Below, piece after piece: positions 25,021 to 34,388 of a stretch of DNA of 52,262 nucleotides; positions within the stretch are counted from its first letter, which is position 1, and the number at the start of each line of letters is the position of its first letter. The translations under genes and the position numbers were made by a program. The notes under the pieces are model-generated. The model saw only the letters and a program-made list of their open reading frames with translations, had not been told where the DNA came from and searched no databases. The DNA is taken from the NCBI GenBank assembly GCA_947457255.1, contig CANGUZ010000011.1, positions 1-52,262 of the forward strand. Direction: 5' to 3'. The DNA comes from Flavobacteriaceae bacterium. Lineage in GTDB: Bacteria; Bacteroidota; Bacteroidia; Flavobacteriales; Flavobacteriaceae.

Positions 25021-26145
25021 ATGAAAATTATACTTACAGGCGCTACTGGAGTTTTAGGTTCTCATATCATGTATGAAATTTTAGAACTCTTTATACATGA
25101 AAAAATAGAAGGAAAATTATTTCTCATTGCCAGAAATAAAGGAAAAAATTCAGCAAAAGAAAGAATAAACACTTTACTATCAAGCAGTTATACGCCTAAA
25201 ATTCTTAAAGAACAAGGGGTTGAAAAACTAAATTCATTTATAAAAGTTATAGATTCTGATTTAGATACTTTAAATGTTGACTTTACTGATGAAATTAAAG
25301 ATTCGTATTTCATTCATTCTGCTGGGTATGTAAATTTATCTACTGATGAGGACCAAAAAGAAATAATTTTTGACGAAAACACTATAATTACCAAAGCGCT
25401 TTTTACTGCTTTTCATCCATTTATAAAAAAATTCATCTATATAGGAACCGCTTTTTCCTCAGGAATACGAAAAGGACTAATTGAAAATGATTTTCATAAT
25501 CTAGATTTCAAACCTCAACATCGTAATGCCTATGAAGCTGCTAAATTTTACTCTGAGAATTATATTGCTAGCGAATGTAAAAAAGTTGGTTTACCGTTTC
25601 AAATTTTAAGACCAAGTGTTATAGGAGGAAAAATGTTAGGTGAGGAAAACCGATATTTTATTCAGAAATATATGGTTTTTTATCTACTGGCTAAGTTTTT
25701 TCACTTTTCCGCTTTGAGAAAAGGAGAACAAGAAGTGGTGCGGTTTATTGTTAATAGCGACACTGTTTTAAATGTCATACCAGTAGATTATGTAGCAAAA
25801 ATAATTGCAACTGTTTTTAAAAGAAATGATATTGAACAATTAAATATTGTACACGCCAAAAGTTTTAATATGGCTAATGGATTGCAAATAATATTGAAAG
25901 AAGTGGGCTATACTAATTTTACACTTTTACAAAATCCCATAGAATTTAAGTACAAAAACACCATTGAGAAACTATATTACGAAAGTATTGGCAAACATCT
26001 AAATCCATATTTCATCTCTGATGCCAATGAGTACGATACTACTTTACTAAGTTCTATTCTTGAAATTCCAGAATTAGACCAAGAAGAATTTACCAATATG
26101 ATTCGGCATGCAAAAAATCAGAATTTTAAAGATATTAATGTATAA
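25021..26145 (+). CDS. Thioester-reductase-like SDR family oxidoreductase
   Basis: The 374-residue protein has an N-terminal Rossmann motif TGATGVLGSH (residues 6-15) and the extended-SDR active site Tyr171 and Lys175 (RNAYEAAKFYSE), with FIHSAGYVNLS (97-107) and PFQILRPSVIGG further on. The closest known type is the NAD(P)-binding domain of fatty acyl-CoA or carrier-protein thioester reductases. The substrate is unknown. The stop region overlaps the end of the converging 607-residue gene by 11 bases. Confidence 0.82.
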   Translation: MKIILTGATGVLGSHIMYEILELFIHEKIEGKLFLIARNKGKNSAKERINTLLSSSYTPKILKEQGVEKLNSFIKVIDSDLDTLNVDFTDEIKDSYFIHSAGYVNLSTDEDQKEIIFDENTIITKALFTAFHPFIKKFIYIGTAFSSGIRKGLIENDFHNLDFKPQHRNAYEAAKFYSENYIASECKKVGLPFQILRPSVIGGKMLGEENRYFIQKYMVFYLLAKFFHFSALRKGEQEVVRFIVNSDTVLNVIPVDYVAKIIATVFKRNDIEQLNIVHAKSFNMANGLQIILKEVGYTNFTLLQNPIEFKYKNTIEKLYYESIGKHLNPYFISDANEYDTTLLSSILEIPELDQEEFTNMIRHAKNQNFKDINV

Positions 26146-27958
26146 ATTCGTTTGTTAAAGTTGGTATCTCGATTTCATTTATTGCATTTTTATAAAATTT
26201 AAGTTGATTATATATTTCTTTTTTTAAGTATTCAAAATAAGAAGTGGTTGCAAATAGATTTTCGTAATAGGCAACTCCTTCTAACATATTATTTTTAAAT
26301 GCATTCCATTTTTTAACTTGTCCAGCAGTTAAATCAGTATTCAATTTACTGATTTCATTCACTAAATAATCAATGTACATTTTCAATTCCTTGACAAAAA
26401 AATTTGGCCGATTGAAATCGGTCATCACATTAGCGTTTCCATAAATATGTTGAACCATTTCAGAAAGTGAAACTTCTTTATCAAAATAAGCCATATTTGG
26501 ACCCGGACAAATAACAACTCCCTGTGACTGACCTTTAATTTTAATGTCATTTTCTAAATAAGAAGCATTGGCAAGTCCAACACAAAGACAAGCTTTCTCC
26601 GTAATTACAAACTTCATTTTCTCATATTCTTCGGCCGAAATTTGTTCTTTTTTTGCTTCTAAATCCTCTAATTTTATATCTTGGTATTTTTTTGAAGATG
26701 TACAAATTCCGTCTGCGCCAAATTCTTTACTTAGTGCTAAAAACCTTTTCGGACAGGAACTCCCAGCCTTACTCTCTTCAATTCTTTTTTGTTTAAACAT
26801 TTCGTTAGTAGTTCCTCTCAATGTGTTGAATGGTACTCCTAGTGGCGAAATATTGCTTAAATACAAATCGTCTTCTTTGGCTTTAATCAATAATTCACGT
26901 GTTTCTTTATCAACAGACGTAGCTTCAGGAACCAAAAGGAATGGAGTTCCCCAACCTACAGAATCTAAATTGTAGAAATCTAATAAAAAATCGTGTTCTT
27001 CTGCCGTTCCCACTCCTCCTTGAACAGTAATTTTTAAAGCTAATGGCGCTGAGGGTGTTGGCATTTCCTTTTGCATTAAAGCCTTTAGCATTAAACCATG
27101 TGCAGATTCAATTAATTGATCTTTTTTATCTTTGAATTCTTGTAAAATTGGACCAAGTAAAAACCCATCAGTTGCAAATGCATGTCCACCACAATTTAAG
27201 CCTGATTCTATTCTATATTCTGACACCCAAAGTCCTTTTTTTGCTAAAAAATTCCCTTGTATCATTGCCGATCTAAAATCACTAACCTTTAAAATGATTT
27301 TCTTTTTCAATTTACTACTTGAATCTGGGAAAAAAGCATCAAAGTTTTCAAAGTAACTAAACAATCTAGGATTCATTCCCGCTGAAAGCACAATCGAAGA
27401 AGTCAAATTACTATTGGCAAACCCCCGAAGCGCGGCATGAGCATCGTTGAACTCCACTGGTAATTGCTTATTTTTCATAAAATTATCTTTGTCCAATTTG
27501 GTCATAATATTAACATCTATATCTCCTGGATGTAAATGATTTTCTAGAAAGTTTTTTATGTTTTCCTTAATGCCAAAACCTTCATGTAGTATGTTTTGCA
27601 AGCTTTTTTTTACATCTGATTTATTAGGCAACATAGTAATATAACTTTCTAAAGCCTCTTTACTTTCTGAGAGTTCGTTTTTGAAACTTTCGAATTTTTC
27701 TTTTACAGTAGTATCAACCAAGTTTAAATAGGAAGTAATTCGTTTTGCTCGATAATCATGAATCTTTTGGCTAATTTCTTGATAAGGAACATCGAATTTT
27801 TCGCTGTAAAAGACTCTCATTTTTTCGATAAGTTCATCATCAGCGATGGAAATTACTGATGAAATTCCGTACTTAGCAACTCTAATTGGGCTGTCAATAG
27901 TGTATGCCAATCCCATAACAGGAATGTGAAAAGTATGTAATGGTTTATTAGTTATCAT
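26135..27958 (-). CDS. Unnamed 607-residue protein, possible nitronate monooxygenase/PfaD-like TIM barrel
   Basis: I do not know a named function. The N terminus (HIPVMGLAYTIDSPIRVAKYGI, 11-32, here cut: IPVMGLAYTIDSPIRV) and blocks KITVQGGVGTAEEHD (309-323) and SVGWGTPFLLVPEATSVD (333-350) recall flavin-dependent TIM barrels of the nitronate monooxygenase/PfaD kind. Six Cys (256, 402, 419, 457, 459, 484), four of them in GSSC, GICTSS, ACLC and VICPGP, suggest a metal or Fe-S site. The last 110 residues are helical. There is no signal peptide. It converges with the SDR gene and the two may act on a common substrate. Confidence 0.75.
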   Translation of the reverse strand: MITNKPLHTFHIPVMGLAYTIDSPIRVAKYGISSVISIADDELIEKMRVFYSEKFDVPYQEISQKIHDYRAKRITSYLNLVDTTVKEKFESFKNELSESKEALESYITMLPNKSDVKKSLQNILHEGFGIKENIKNFLENHLHPGDIDVNIMTKLDKDNFMKNKQLPVEFNDAHAALRGFANSNLTSSIVLSAGMNPRLFSYFENFDAFFPDSSSKLKKKIILKVSDFRSAMIQGNFLAKKGLWVSEYRIESGLNCGGHAFATDGFLLGPILQEFKDKKDQLIESAHGLMLKALMQKEMPTPSAPLALKITVQGGVGTAEEHDFLLDFYNLDSVGWGTPFLLVPEATSVDKETRELLIKAKEDDLYLSNISPLGVPFNTLRGTTNEMFKQKRIEESKAGSSCPKRFLALSKEFGADGICTSSKKYQDIKLEDLEAKKEQISAEEYEKMKFVITEKACLCVGLANASYLENDIKIKGQSQGVVICPGPNMAYFDKEVSLSEMVQHIYGNANVMTDFNRPNFFVKELKMYIDYLVNEISKLNTDLTAGQVKKWNAFKNNMLEGVAYYENLFATTSYFEYLKKEIYNQLKFYKNAINEIEIPTLTNEFIH

Positions 27959-28195
27959 GCTATAGCAAATTAAAATAAACTACAAAATTGAAAAAAACAG
28001 ATGATTTAAAACCTGATAAATGTCATATTGCCTTTATCTTGATACAAAAAAATCAATATTTGTGTATTTATAATCTTAAATAAAAAGTGGATTACACGTT
28101 TTTATATTATTTTTGTATTGTTGTTTTTGATTTTAGAAAAATGAAATGTTAATTTAAAATTTATTAAACATCCGAATTATTATTAATACACCACG

Positions 28196-29125
28196 ATGAA
28201 AAGTCTTAAAGAGCAAATACTAGAGTTAAAGAAAAAGAAAAATGTCGTTATTTTAGCACATTATTATCAAGAAGCTGATATTCAAGATGTAGCTGATTAT
28301 GTTGGTGATAGCTTAGGATTGTCGATAGAGGCCGCTAAAACCGATGCTGATATTATTCTTTTTGCTGGGGTGCATTTTATGGCCGAAACCGCTAAAATAT
28401 TAAATCCAACTAAGAAAGTTATTCTTCCAGATTTAAAAGCAGGTTGCTCATTGGCAGAATCTTGTCCGCCAGAATTATTTAAGAAATTTACTGATGCACA
28501 TCCTGATCATATTGTTATAACATATGTTAATTGCTCAGCTGAAATTAAAGCGTTAAGCGACATAGTTTGTACCTCATCTAATGCAATAAAAATTGTCGAA
28601 TCCGTTCCAAAAGAGACACCAATTATATTTGCTCCAGATAAGAATTTAGGAAAATACATTATAAGCAAAACTGGCAGAGATATGTTACTCTGGGATGGAT
28701 CTTGCGTGGTACACGAAGCCTTTTCATTAGACAAATTAATTGCCGTTTACAAAGAGCATCCTGATGCAAAAATTATAGCCCATCCAGAATCAGAAACACA
28801 TATTTTAGAAACAGCTACCTATATTGGTTCTACTTCAGGAATGATTGATTATGTAAAAACTAATCCAAATCATAAATTTATTGTAGCTACTGAGGCAGGG
28901 ATTTTGCACAAAATGCAACAAGAAGTGCCTCATAAAATATTAATTCCTGCTCCAGCTAAAGAAAATAACACCTGTGCTTGTAGCGAATGTGGCTATATGA
29001 AAATGAATACCTTGCAAAAGCTTTACAATTGTTTGTTACTTGAAACACCTGAAGTAACTGTTCCTGAAAACATACGGAAAAGAGCTTTAGTACCTATTGA
29101 ACGCATGTTAGAATTATCTAAATAA
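28196..29125 (+). CDS. nadA: Quinolinate synthase A
   Basis: The 309-residue enzyme matches Nad[21 protein letters not shown] (residues 16-35), [15 protein letters not shown], the cluster-binding Cys in [33 protein letters not shown], and the C-terminal [14 protein letters not shown]. It condenses iminoaspartate with dihydroxyacetone phosphate to quinolinate with a [4Fe-4S] cluster. Its stop codon overlaps the nadB start by one base, so the two are translated together. A -7-like TATTTTTG is at 28108-28115. Confidence 0.97.
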   Translation: MKSLKEQILELKKKKNVVILAHYYQEADIQDVADYVGDSLGLSIEAAKTDADIILFAGVHFMAETAKILNPTKKVILPDLKAGCSLAESCPPELFKKFTDAHPDHIVITYVNCSAEIKALSDIVCTSSNAIKIVESVPKETPIIFAPDKNLGKYIISKTGRDMLLWDGSCVVHEAFSLDKLIAVYKEHPDAKIIAHPESETHILETATYIGSTSGMIDYVKTNPNHKFIVATEAGILHKMQQEVPHKILIPAPAKENNTCACSECGYMKMNTLQKLYNCLLLETPEVTVPENIRKRALVPIERMLELSK

Positions 29126-30654
29126 TGATAAAAACCAATTATTTAATTATAGGTTCAGGAGTCGCTGGATTAACGTTTGCCATAAAAATTGCAGAGCAAT
29201 TTCCCGAAAAGAAAATCACTATTATTACAAAATCAAATGCAGGCGAATCTAATACTAAGTACGCTCAAGGTGGTATTGCGATAGTAACTGACAAGATAGA
29301 AGATTCCTATCAAAAACATATTGAAGACACCCTAATTTGTGGTGACGGACTATGCAATGAAGAGGTGGTTAAAATGGTGGTTACCGAAGGTCCGAAACGA
29401 TTAAAAGAACTCATTGAATGGGGTGCTAAATTTGATAAAAATGGCAAAGGAACACTAGATTTAGGAAAAGAAGGCGGACATTCAGAAAACCGAGTGGTGC
29501 ATCATAAAGACCAAACTGGTCAGGAAATTCAACGAGCTATTTTAGAACAAGTAAGTCAAAAAGAAAATATAACTGTTTTAGATCACTATTTCGCACTAGA
29601 TTTAATTACTGACAATAATTGTTGTTACGGAGCGTATGCTTTGAATGAGAAAACCAACGAGATTTTAACTTATAAATCTGATTTTACCATCCTTGCCACT
29701 GGCGGAATTGGGCATCTTTATGGGCATACCACAAATCCGATTATTGCTACTGGTGACGGAATTGCAATGGCGTATCGCGCACATGCCGTTATAAAAGATA
29801 TGGAATTTATTCAGTTTCATCCAACAGCGTTATACGAAAACAAGTCAGGTTCTTCTTCCTTCTTAATTTCAGAAGCTGTTCGTGGCTTTGGAGCCTATTT
29901 ACGCACCAAAAACGGACATCGTTTTATGCTAGATTATGATTCTCGTGGTGATTTAGCTTCTAGAGATATTGTTTCGCAAAGTATCGATTTAGAACTTAAA
30001 AAATCAGGTGACGATTGTGTTTATTTAGATTGTGCTCATTTGAATATAGAGGAATTTATGAAACATTTTCCAATGATTTACAAACGTTGTAAAAATGTTG
30101 GAATAGATATTGCAAAAGATTGGATTCCGGTAGTTCCAGCCCAGCATTATCTTTGTGGTGGAATTGTAGTTGACAAGTACGGAAAAACATCAATACACAA
30201 TTTATTTGCTTGTGGTGAATGTTCTCAAACGGGGCTTCACGGAGCCAATCGACTAGCTTCAAATTCTTTATTAGAAGCTTTGGTATATTCAGATAAGATT
30301 TATGAGTATTTAGCAAATCAATCTATAAATGATATCAATTCAAAAATCAATGTTTCAGATTGGGTGTTAATTGATAAACCAATGATTGATTCCAATTATT
30401 TATCAGAATTTAAATCTAAATTACAACTCTTAATGAGACAAAATGCTGGAATTGTAAGAAACGATGCTGACTTGCTTAAAGCAAAGAAACAACTCTCTAA
30501 ATGGCAAATTGAAATAGATGCTATTTGTAAAGACCACCAAATCACTAAGGCTATTTATGAATTAAAAAACATGATTGCTATTGGAACACTTATTGTACAG
30601 CAATCTATAGAAAGAAATGAAAACCGTGGTGGATTTGTAAAAATCAATACCTAA
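29125..30654 (+). CDS. nadB: L-aspartate oxidase
   Basis: The 509-residue flavoprotein has the N-terminal FAD motif IIGSGVAGLTFAIKIA (residues 8-23), KSNAGESNTKYAQGGIA (37-53), the active-site region GGHSENRVVHHKDQTGQEIQ and the FAD-binding GLHGANRLASNSLLEALVYS in the second half. It oxidises aspartate to iminoaspartate for NadA, the first step of NAD synthesis. The C-terminal helical domain is shorter than in E. coli but complete. It overlaps nadA by one base. Confidence 0.97.
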   Translation: MIKTNYLIIGSGVAGLTFAIKIAEQFPEKKITIITKSNAGESNTKYAQGGIAIVTDKIEDSYQKHIEDTLICGDGLCNEEVVKMVVTEGPKRLKELIEWGAKFDKNGKGTLDLGKEGGHSENRVVHHKDQTGQEIQRAILEQVSQKENITVLDHYFALDLITDNNCCYGAYALNEKTNEILTYKSDFTILATGGIGHLYGHTTNPIIATGDGIAMAYRAHAVIKDMEFIQFHPTALYENKSGSSSFLISEAVRGFGAYLRTKNGHRFMLDYDSRGDLASRDIVSQSIDLELKKSGDDCVYLDCAHLNIEEFMKHFPMIYKRCKNVGIDIAKDWIPVVPAQHYLCGGIVVDKYGKTSIHNLFACGECSQTGLHGANRLASNSLLEALVYSDKIYEYLANQSINDINSKINVSDWVLIDKPMIDSNYLSEFKSKLQLLMRQNAGIVRNDADLLKAKKQLSKWQIEIDAICKDHQITKAIYELKNMIAIGTLIVQQSIERNENRGGFVKINT

Positions 30655-30756
30655 CTACTCATTTGAAATAAACTAAAAATAATAAATTTTTGTTAACATT
30701 TAAACCTTTTCTATTCTCTTAAGTCCTATATCAATAAATCATTAAAAAATCATAAA

Positions 30757-31182
30757 ATGAAAAAATTAATTTTAATTGCATTATTAGTTGTTGGAGTAAC
30801 ATCTTTTGCTCAGGTTGAAAAATTAGGGAAAGCGGGAATGGAAAAATTGACTCCTGAACAACGTCAAGAAAAACAACTAAAAAGATTAACTACTGAATTG
30901 AATTTAACTGCCGAACAACAAGCTCAAGTTGGGAAAATTTTGGCGGAAAATGGAGAAAAAAGAGAAGCACACAAAGCAAAAAGAGAAGAAATGAAAGCCC
31001 AACAAGTTAAACGAACAGAAGAACAAAAAGCGGCTTTCAAAAAACAAAGAGAGGAAGAAAAAGCAGTTATGAATGAAAAAATGAAAAAAATCTTATCGGC
31101 AGAGCAATTTGAAAAATGGAATGCCTTAAAAGAAAAAGGGAAAGCAAAAATGGCTGAATTAAAGGAAAAAAAATCAGAATAA
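30757..31182 (+). CDS. Spy/CpxP-like (LTxxQ) small periplasmic protein
   Basis: The 141-residue protein has a signal peptide (MKKLILIALLVVGVTSFAQ), then an almost fully helical, strongly charged Lys/Glu-rich body with LTPEQRQEKQLKRLTTELNL, LTAEQQAQVGKIL and LSAEQFEKWNAL, that is, repeated L-[TS]-x-EQ units as in Spy/CpxP-type chaperones. It may bind unfolded proteins in the periplasm, which is inferred. It is a single gene with its own terminator. Confidence 0.8.
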   Translation: MKKLILIALLVVGVTSFAQVEKLGKAGMEKLTPEQRQEKQLKRLTTELNLTAEQQAQVGKILAENGEKREAHKAKREEMKAQQVKRTEEQKAAFKKQREEEKAVMNEKMKKILSAEQFEKWNALKEKGKAKMAELKEKKSE

Positions 31183-31189
31183 TTAAAAC

Positions 31190-31220
31190 AAAAAAATCCG
31201 GTTTAAACCGGATTTTTTTA
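31190..31220. terminator. Bidirectional terminator between the Spy-like gene and hemL
   Basis: The perfect palindrome AATCCGGTTTAAACCGGATT (31195-31214) is flanked by A and T runs and serves both converging genes. Confidence 0.9.
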
Positions 31221-32507
31221 TTAGAAATTTTTCGAGACCTTATCTATTGCTTGAATGGTAAAATCTAAATCTTCATATGTTAAAGCATCAGTTATAAACC
31301 ATGTTTCATATGCAGAAGGTGCAATATAAATTCCTTCATTCAATAATCCGTGAAAGAATTTTTTAAAAGTTTCATTATCCCCCTTAGCAGCACTTTGAAA
31401 ATCTACAACAGTCGATTCATCAAAATGAACAGAAATCATTGAGCCTACCCTATTTATGGTGAAAGTTACTTTGTTTTTAGTTAACACTTTTCGGATACCG
31501 TTTTCTAAATAAGCCGTTTTATCTTCTAATCTTTGAAAAACAGCAGCATCGTTATTTAATGCTTGTAACATGGCTAATCCCGCTGCCATAGCCAAAGGAT
31601 TCCCTGATAATGTTCCTGCTTGATATACTGGACCTATAGGAGCTAAATAATTCATAATTGCTGAACAAGCAGCAAATGCACCCACTGGAAGTCCTCCGCC
31701 AATAACTTTACCGAAGCAAACAATATCAGCCTTGATGTTATATAATTCCTGAACACCGCCTTTAGCCAAACGAAATCCTGTCATGACCTCATCAAAAATC
31801 AATAAAATATCATTAGCAGAACAGAGTTTTCTTAATCCTACTAAAAACCCCTCTTTTGGAGGAATACACCCCATATTTCCAGCAACGGGCTCTATGATAA
31901 TTGCGGCAATTTCATTTTTATTCGCTTCAATTAACTGGGCAACATTTTCTAAATCATTATAACGAGCCAATAAAGTATCTTTCGCAGTTCCTGCTGTAAC
32001 TCCCGGACTATTTGGAGTTCCAAAAGTAACCGCTCCGCTGCCAGCCTGAATCAAAAATGAATCGGAATGTCCGTGATAGCAACCTGCAAATTTGATAATT
32101 TTATCTTTTTTGGTAAATCCACGAGCCAAACGAATTGCACTCATACAGGCTTCAGTACCTGAATTTACAAATCGTATCTTATCAATATTAGGCACCATGG
32201 CAACAGCCAAAGCAGCAATTTCTGTCTCTAAAGCTGTAGGCATTCCGAAAGAAGTTCCTAATTTAGCACGACTAATTACTGATTCTACAACCGGTTCAAA
32301 AGCATGACCTAAAACCATTGGTCCCCAAGAATTAATATAATCTATCAATCGGTTTCCGTCTTCATCATAAAGATAAGCTCCTTTAGCACTTTTAACGAAA
32401 ATTGGGGTTCCTCCTACTGCTTTAAAGGCACGAACAGGAGAGTTGACACCCCCGGGAATTACATTTTCAGCTTCAGCAAAAAGCTGACTACTTCTTTGAT
32501 ACAACAT
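31221..32507 (-). CDS. hemL: Glutamate-1-semialdehyde 2,1-aminomutase
   Basis: The 428-residue fold-type I PLP enzyme has the conserved [10 protein letters not shown] near the N terminus, [18 protein letters not shown] (113-130), CYHGHSD, the PLP aspartate in [12 protein letters not shown] and Lys267 in [13 protein letters not shown]. It converts glutamate-1-semialdehyde to 5-aminolevulinate for haem synthesis. Length is normal. It starts 4 bases from the end of the glucosaminidase gene, so it is probably last in that run. Confidence 0.96.
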   Translation of the reverse strand: MLYQRSSQLFAEAENVIPGGVNSPVRAFKAVGGTPIFVKSAKGAYLYDEDGNRLIDYINSWGPMVLGHAFEPVVESVISRAKLGTSFGMPTALETEIAALAVAMVPNIDKIRFVNSGTEACMSAIRLARGFTKKDKIIKFAGCYHGHSDSFLIQAGSGAVTFGTPNSPGVTAGTAKDTLLARYNDLENVAQLIEANKNEIAAIIIEPVAGNMGCIPPKEGFLVGLRKLCSANDILLIFDEVMTGFRLAKGGVQELYNIKADIVCFGKVIGGGLPVGAFAACSAIMNYLAPIGPVYQAGTLSGNPLAMAAGLAMLQALNNDAAVFQRLEDKTAYLENGIRKVLTKNKVTFTINRVGSMISVHFDESTVVDFQSAAKGDNETFKKFFHGLLNEGIYIAPSAYETWFITDALTYEDLDFTIQAIDKVSKNF

Positions 32508-32511
32508 ACAA

Positions 32512-33405
32512 TTATTTGATTATAAGATTTTGTCCTATTGAGATTGTGTTTTCGCCTATACTATTCTTCCTTTTTAAATCCTCAATAGTTATATTGAATT
32601 TTTTTGAAATAGAATACAAAGTATCTCCTAGACTAACTTGATACAAATTAGACTTTAACGAAACCTGGTCTTTAGTGTTTAAAGGAATATACTCCGTTCC
32701 TAAAACTTCAGAATCGTATTTATTGAGTTGATAACGTTCTATAATTCCGATTAATTTTTCAGGATATTTAGGATCTGTGGCATAACCTGCTTTTTTTAAC
32801 CCTATTGCCCATTGTTTATAGTCGTCTTTTTCTAGGTCGAATAAGGGTAAATACCATGCTCTACTGGTAAGAAATAAGGCGTGGTCTTTATAAGATTCGT
32901 TAGGTAATTCATATTTTCTAAAACACTCTTGAGCCTCATCATCATCATACTTAACACTTGGTCCAGTCCATCCTTTATGACATTTTATACCAAAATGATT
33001 ATTCGCTAACGAACTTAAAGGTCCCGTTCCAGCACCCGATTCAAGAATGCCTTGACCTAAAATGATGCTTGACGGAATACCATACTGCTTCATATTACTT
33101 TTAGCGACATCCTTGTATTTTGAAATATAGTCTAAAACCATTGCCGTTGTCACTTTTACTCGAGTTGTAGCTTCTAGAATTTCTGCCTGTGAATTCTGAT
33201 TTGTATTTTGGTTACTTGTAGATGTTTTAGTTGTTGAAGACTTTGTAGTAGTTTCAGTTTTTGTATGAACTGGCTTTTTAGGTGTATTTACAACTACTGC
33301 AGTTGGCTTTTTATATGGAGACTTGGTTGTTCTAACTATTGGTTGTTGAGTTGAACATCCTACAAGCATAATAACAAAAAGAAAAATTATAATTTTATTA
33401 ATCAT
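32512..33405 (-). CDS. Glucosaminidase-LysM cell wall hydrolase lipoprotein
   Basis: The 297-residue protein has a lipobox ([11 protein letters not shown]), a long Thr/Lys linker (about 20-75), a glucosaminidase domain (about 85-230: [52 protein letters not shown]) with a Glu of ESGAG as likely catalytic acid, and a C-terminal LysM repeat ([21 protein letters not shown]). It would cut the glycan chain of peptidoglycan from an outer-membrane anchor. Its start overlaps the end of the desulfhydrase-like gene by 8 bases. Confidence 0.9.
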   Translation of the reverse strand: MINKIIIFLFVIMLVGCSTQQPIVRTTKSPYKKPTAVVVNTPKKPVHTKTETTTKSSTTKTSTSNQNTNQNSQAEILEATTRVKVTTAMVLDYISKYKDVAKSNMKQYGIPSSIILGQGILESGAGTGPLSSLANNHFGIKCHKGWTGPSVKYDDDEAQECFRKYELPNESYKDHALFLTSRAWYLPLFDLEKDDYKQWAIGLKKAGYATDPKYPEKLIGIIERYQLNKYDSEVLGTEYIPLNTKDQVSLKSNLYQVSLGDTLYSISKKFNITIEDLKRKNSIGENTISIGQNLIIK

Positions 33406-34303
33406 GATACTGAATTAATGGTAAATTTTTGTTTTTTAATTTAATATTCATTCCTTGGTTTCCTTGAATTCCTCCTGTATGAATAACTAAAATCTTAGAA
33501 TTCACAGGGAAAAATCCTTTTTTTATTAGGTCGAAAACACCAAAAAGCATTTTTCCTGTATAAATGGAATCCAAAGGAATTTTAGTTTTTTTGTAAAATG
33601 TATTTATAAACGCAACTAACTCATTATTTATTTTCCCGTAACCCTCAAAATGATAATCGGAAATTAAATACCAACGATTATTTTTGACAAATTTACAAAT
33701 TTCATCTTTTAAAAAATCGCCTTTTAAAGCAGGAAATCCTAAAACTTTTTGACACTCATTTGTACTGTTTATAATTCCCGAAATTGTACCTCCTGTTCCT
33801 ACTGAACAACAAATATAATCAAATGTGTTATCATCTTCATTCAAAATTTCTTGACAGCCTTTTATAGCTAATTCATTAGTACCACCTTCGGGAATAAAAT
33901 AAAAATCCCCATATTTTTCTTTTAGTGTTTCTATAAATTCTAGCTCCGATTTTTTTTTGTAAGCTTCTCTTGAAACAAACTCAAAATGCATACCACAATT
34001 TCGGGCAAATGATAAAGTTGGGTTTTCACTAACTCTATTTTCGAGTTCATCTCCTCTAATTATCGCTACTGATTGAAAACCGTTATCTTTACCTGCAAAA
34101 GCTACTGCAGCAATATGATTAGAAAAGGCACCCCCAAAAGTGAGTATTTTGGTTTTGTTTTCAAGTTTTGCTTGAAGAATATTGTATTTTAATTTTCGGA
34201 ATTTATTTCCTGAAACTATTGGATGAATCAAATCTTCCCTTTTTATATAAACGGTACAATTGGATGAAAAAGGTAATTCTATCTTTTGATTGATGGATTG
34301 CAT
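33398..34303 (-). CDS. ACC deaminase/D-cysteine desulfhydrase family PLP enzyme
   Basis: The 301-residue fold-type II PLP protein has the family start VYIKREDLIHPIVSGNKFRKLKYN (18-41, motif REDLIHPIVSGNKFRKL) with the PLP lysine in GNKFRK, GGAFSNHIAAVAFAG, the phosphate loop SVGTGGTISGIINS and a C-terminal HTGGIQGNQG. It would deaminate or desulfurate a small amino acid. The family is over-annotated as ACC deaminase; D-cysteine or another substrate is more likely, and cannot be decided here. Confidence 0.85.
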   Translation of the reverse strand: MQSINQKIELPFSSNCTVYIKREDLIHPIVSGNKFRKLKYNILQAKLENKTKILTFGGAFSNHIAAVAFAGKDNGFQSVAIIRGDELENRVSENPTLSFARNCGMHFEFVSREAYKKKSELEFIETLKEKYGDFYFIPEGGTNELAIKGCQEILNEDDNTFDYICCSVGTGGTISGIINSTNECQKVLGFPALKGDFLKDEICKFVKNNRWYLISDYHFEGYGKINNELVAFINTFYKKTKIPLDSIYTGKMLFGVFDLIKKGFFPVNSKILVIHTGGIQGNQGMNIKLKNKNLPLIQYHD

Positions 34304-34338
34304 AACGCAAAATTAAGTATTTAAGTAGGATATATTTC

Positions 34339-34366
34339 AAAAAAAAATCTCCTTTTCGAGGAGATT
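34339..34366 (-). terminator. Terminator after the T9SS cargo gene
   Basis: On the minus strand AATCTCC (34366-34360) pairs with GGAGATT (34352-34346), followed by a long T run. Confidence 0.85.
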
Positions 34367-34388
34367 TGATTTCAAATTTATAGTATAG

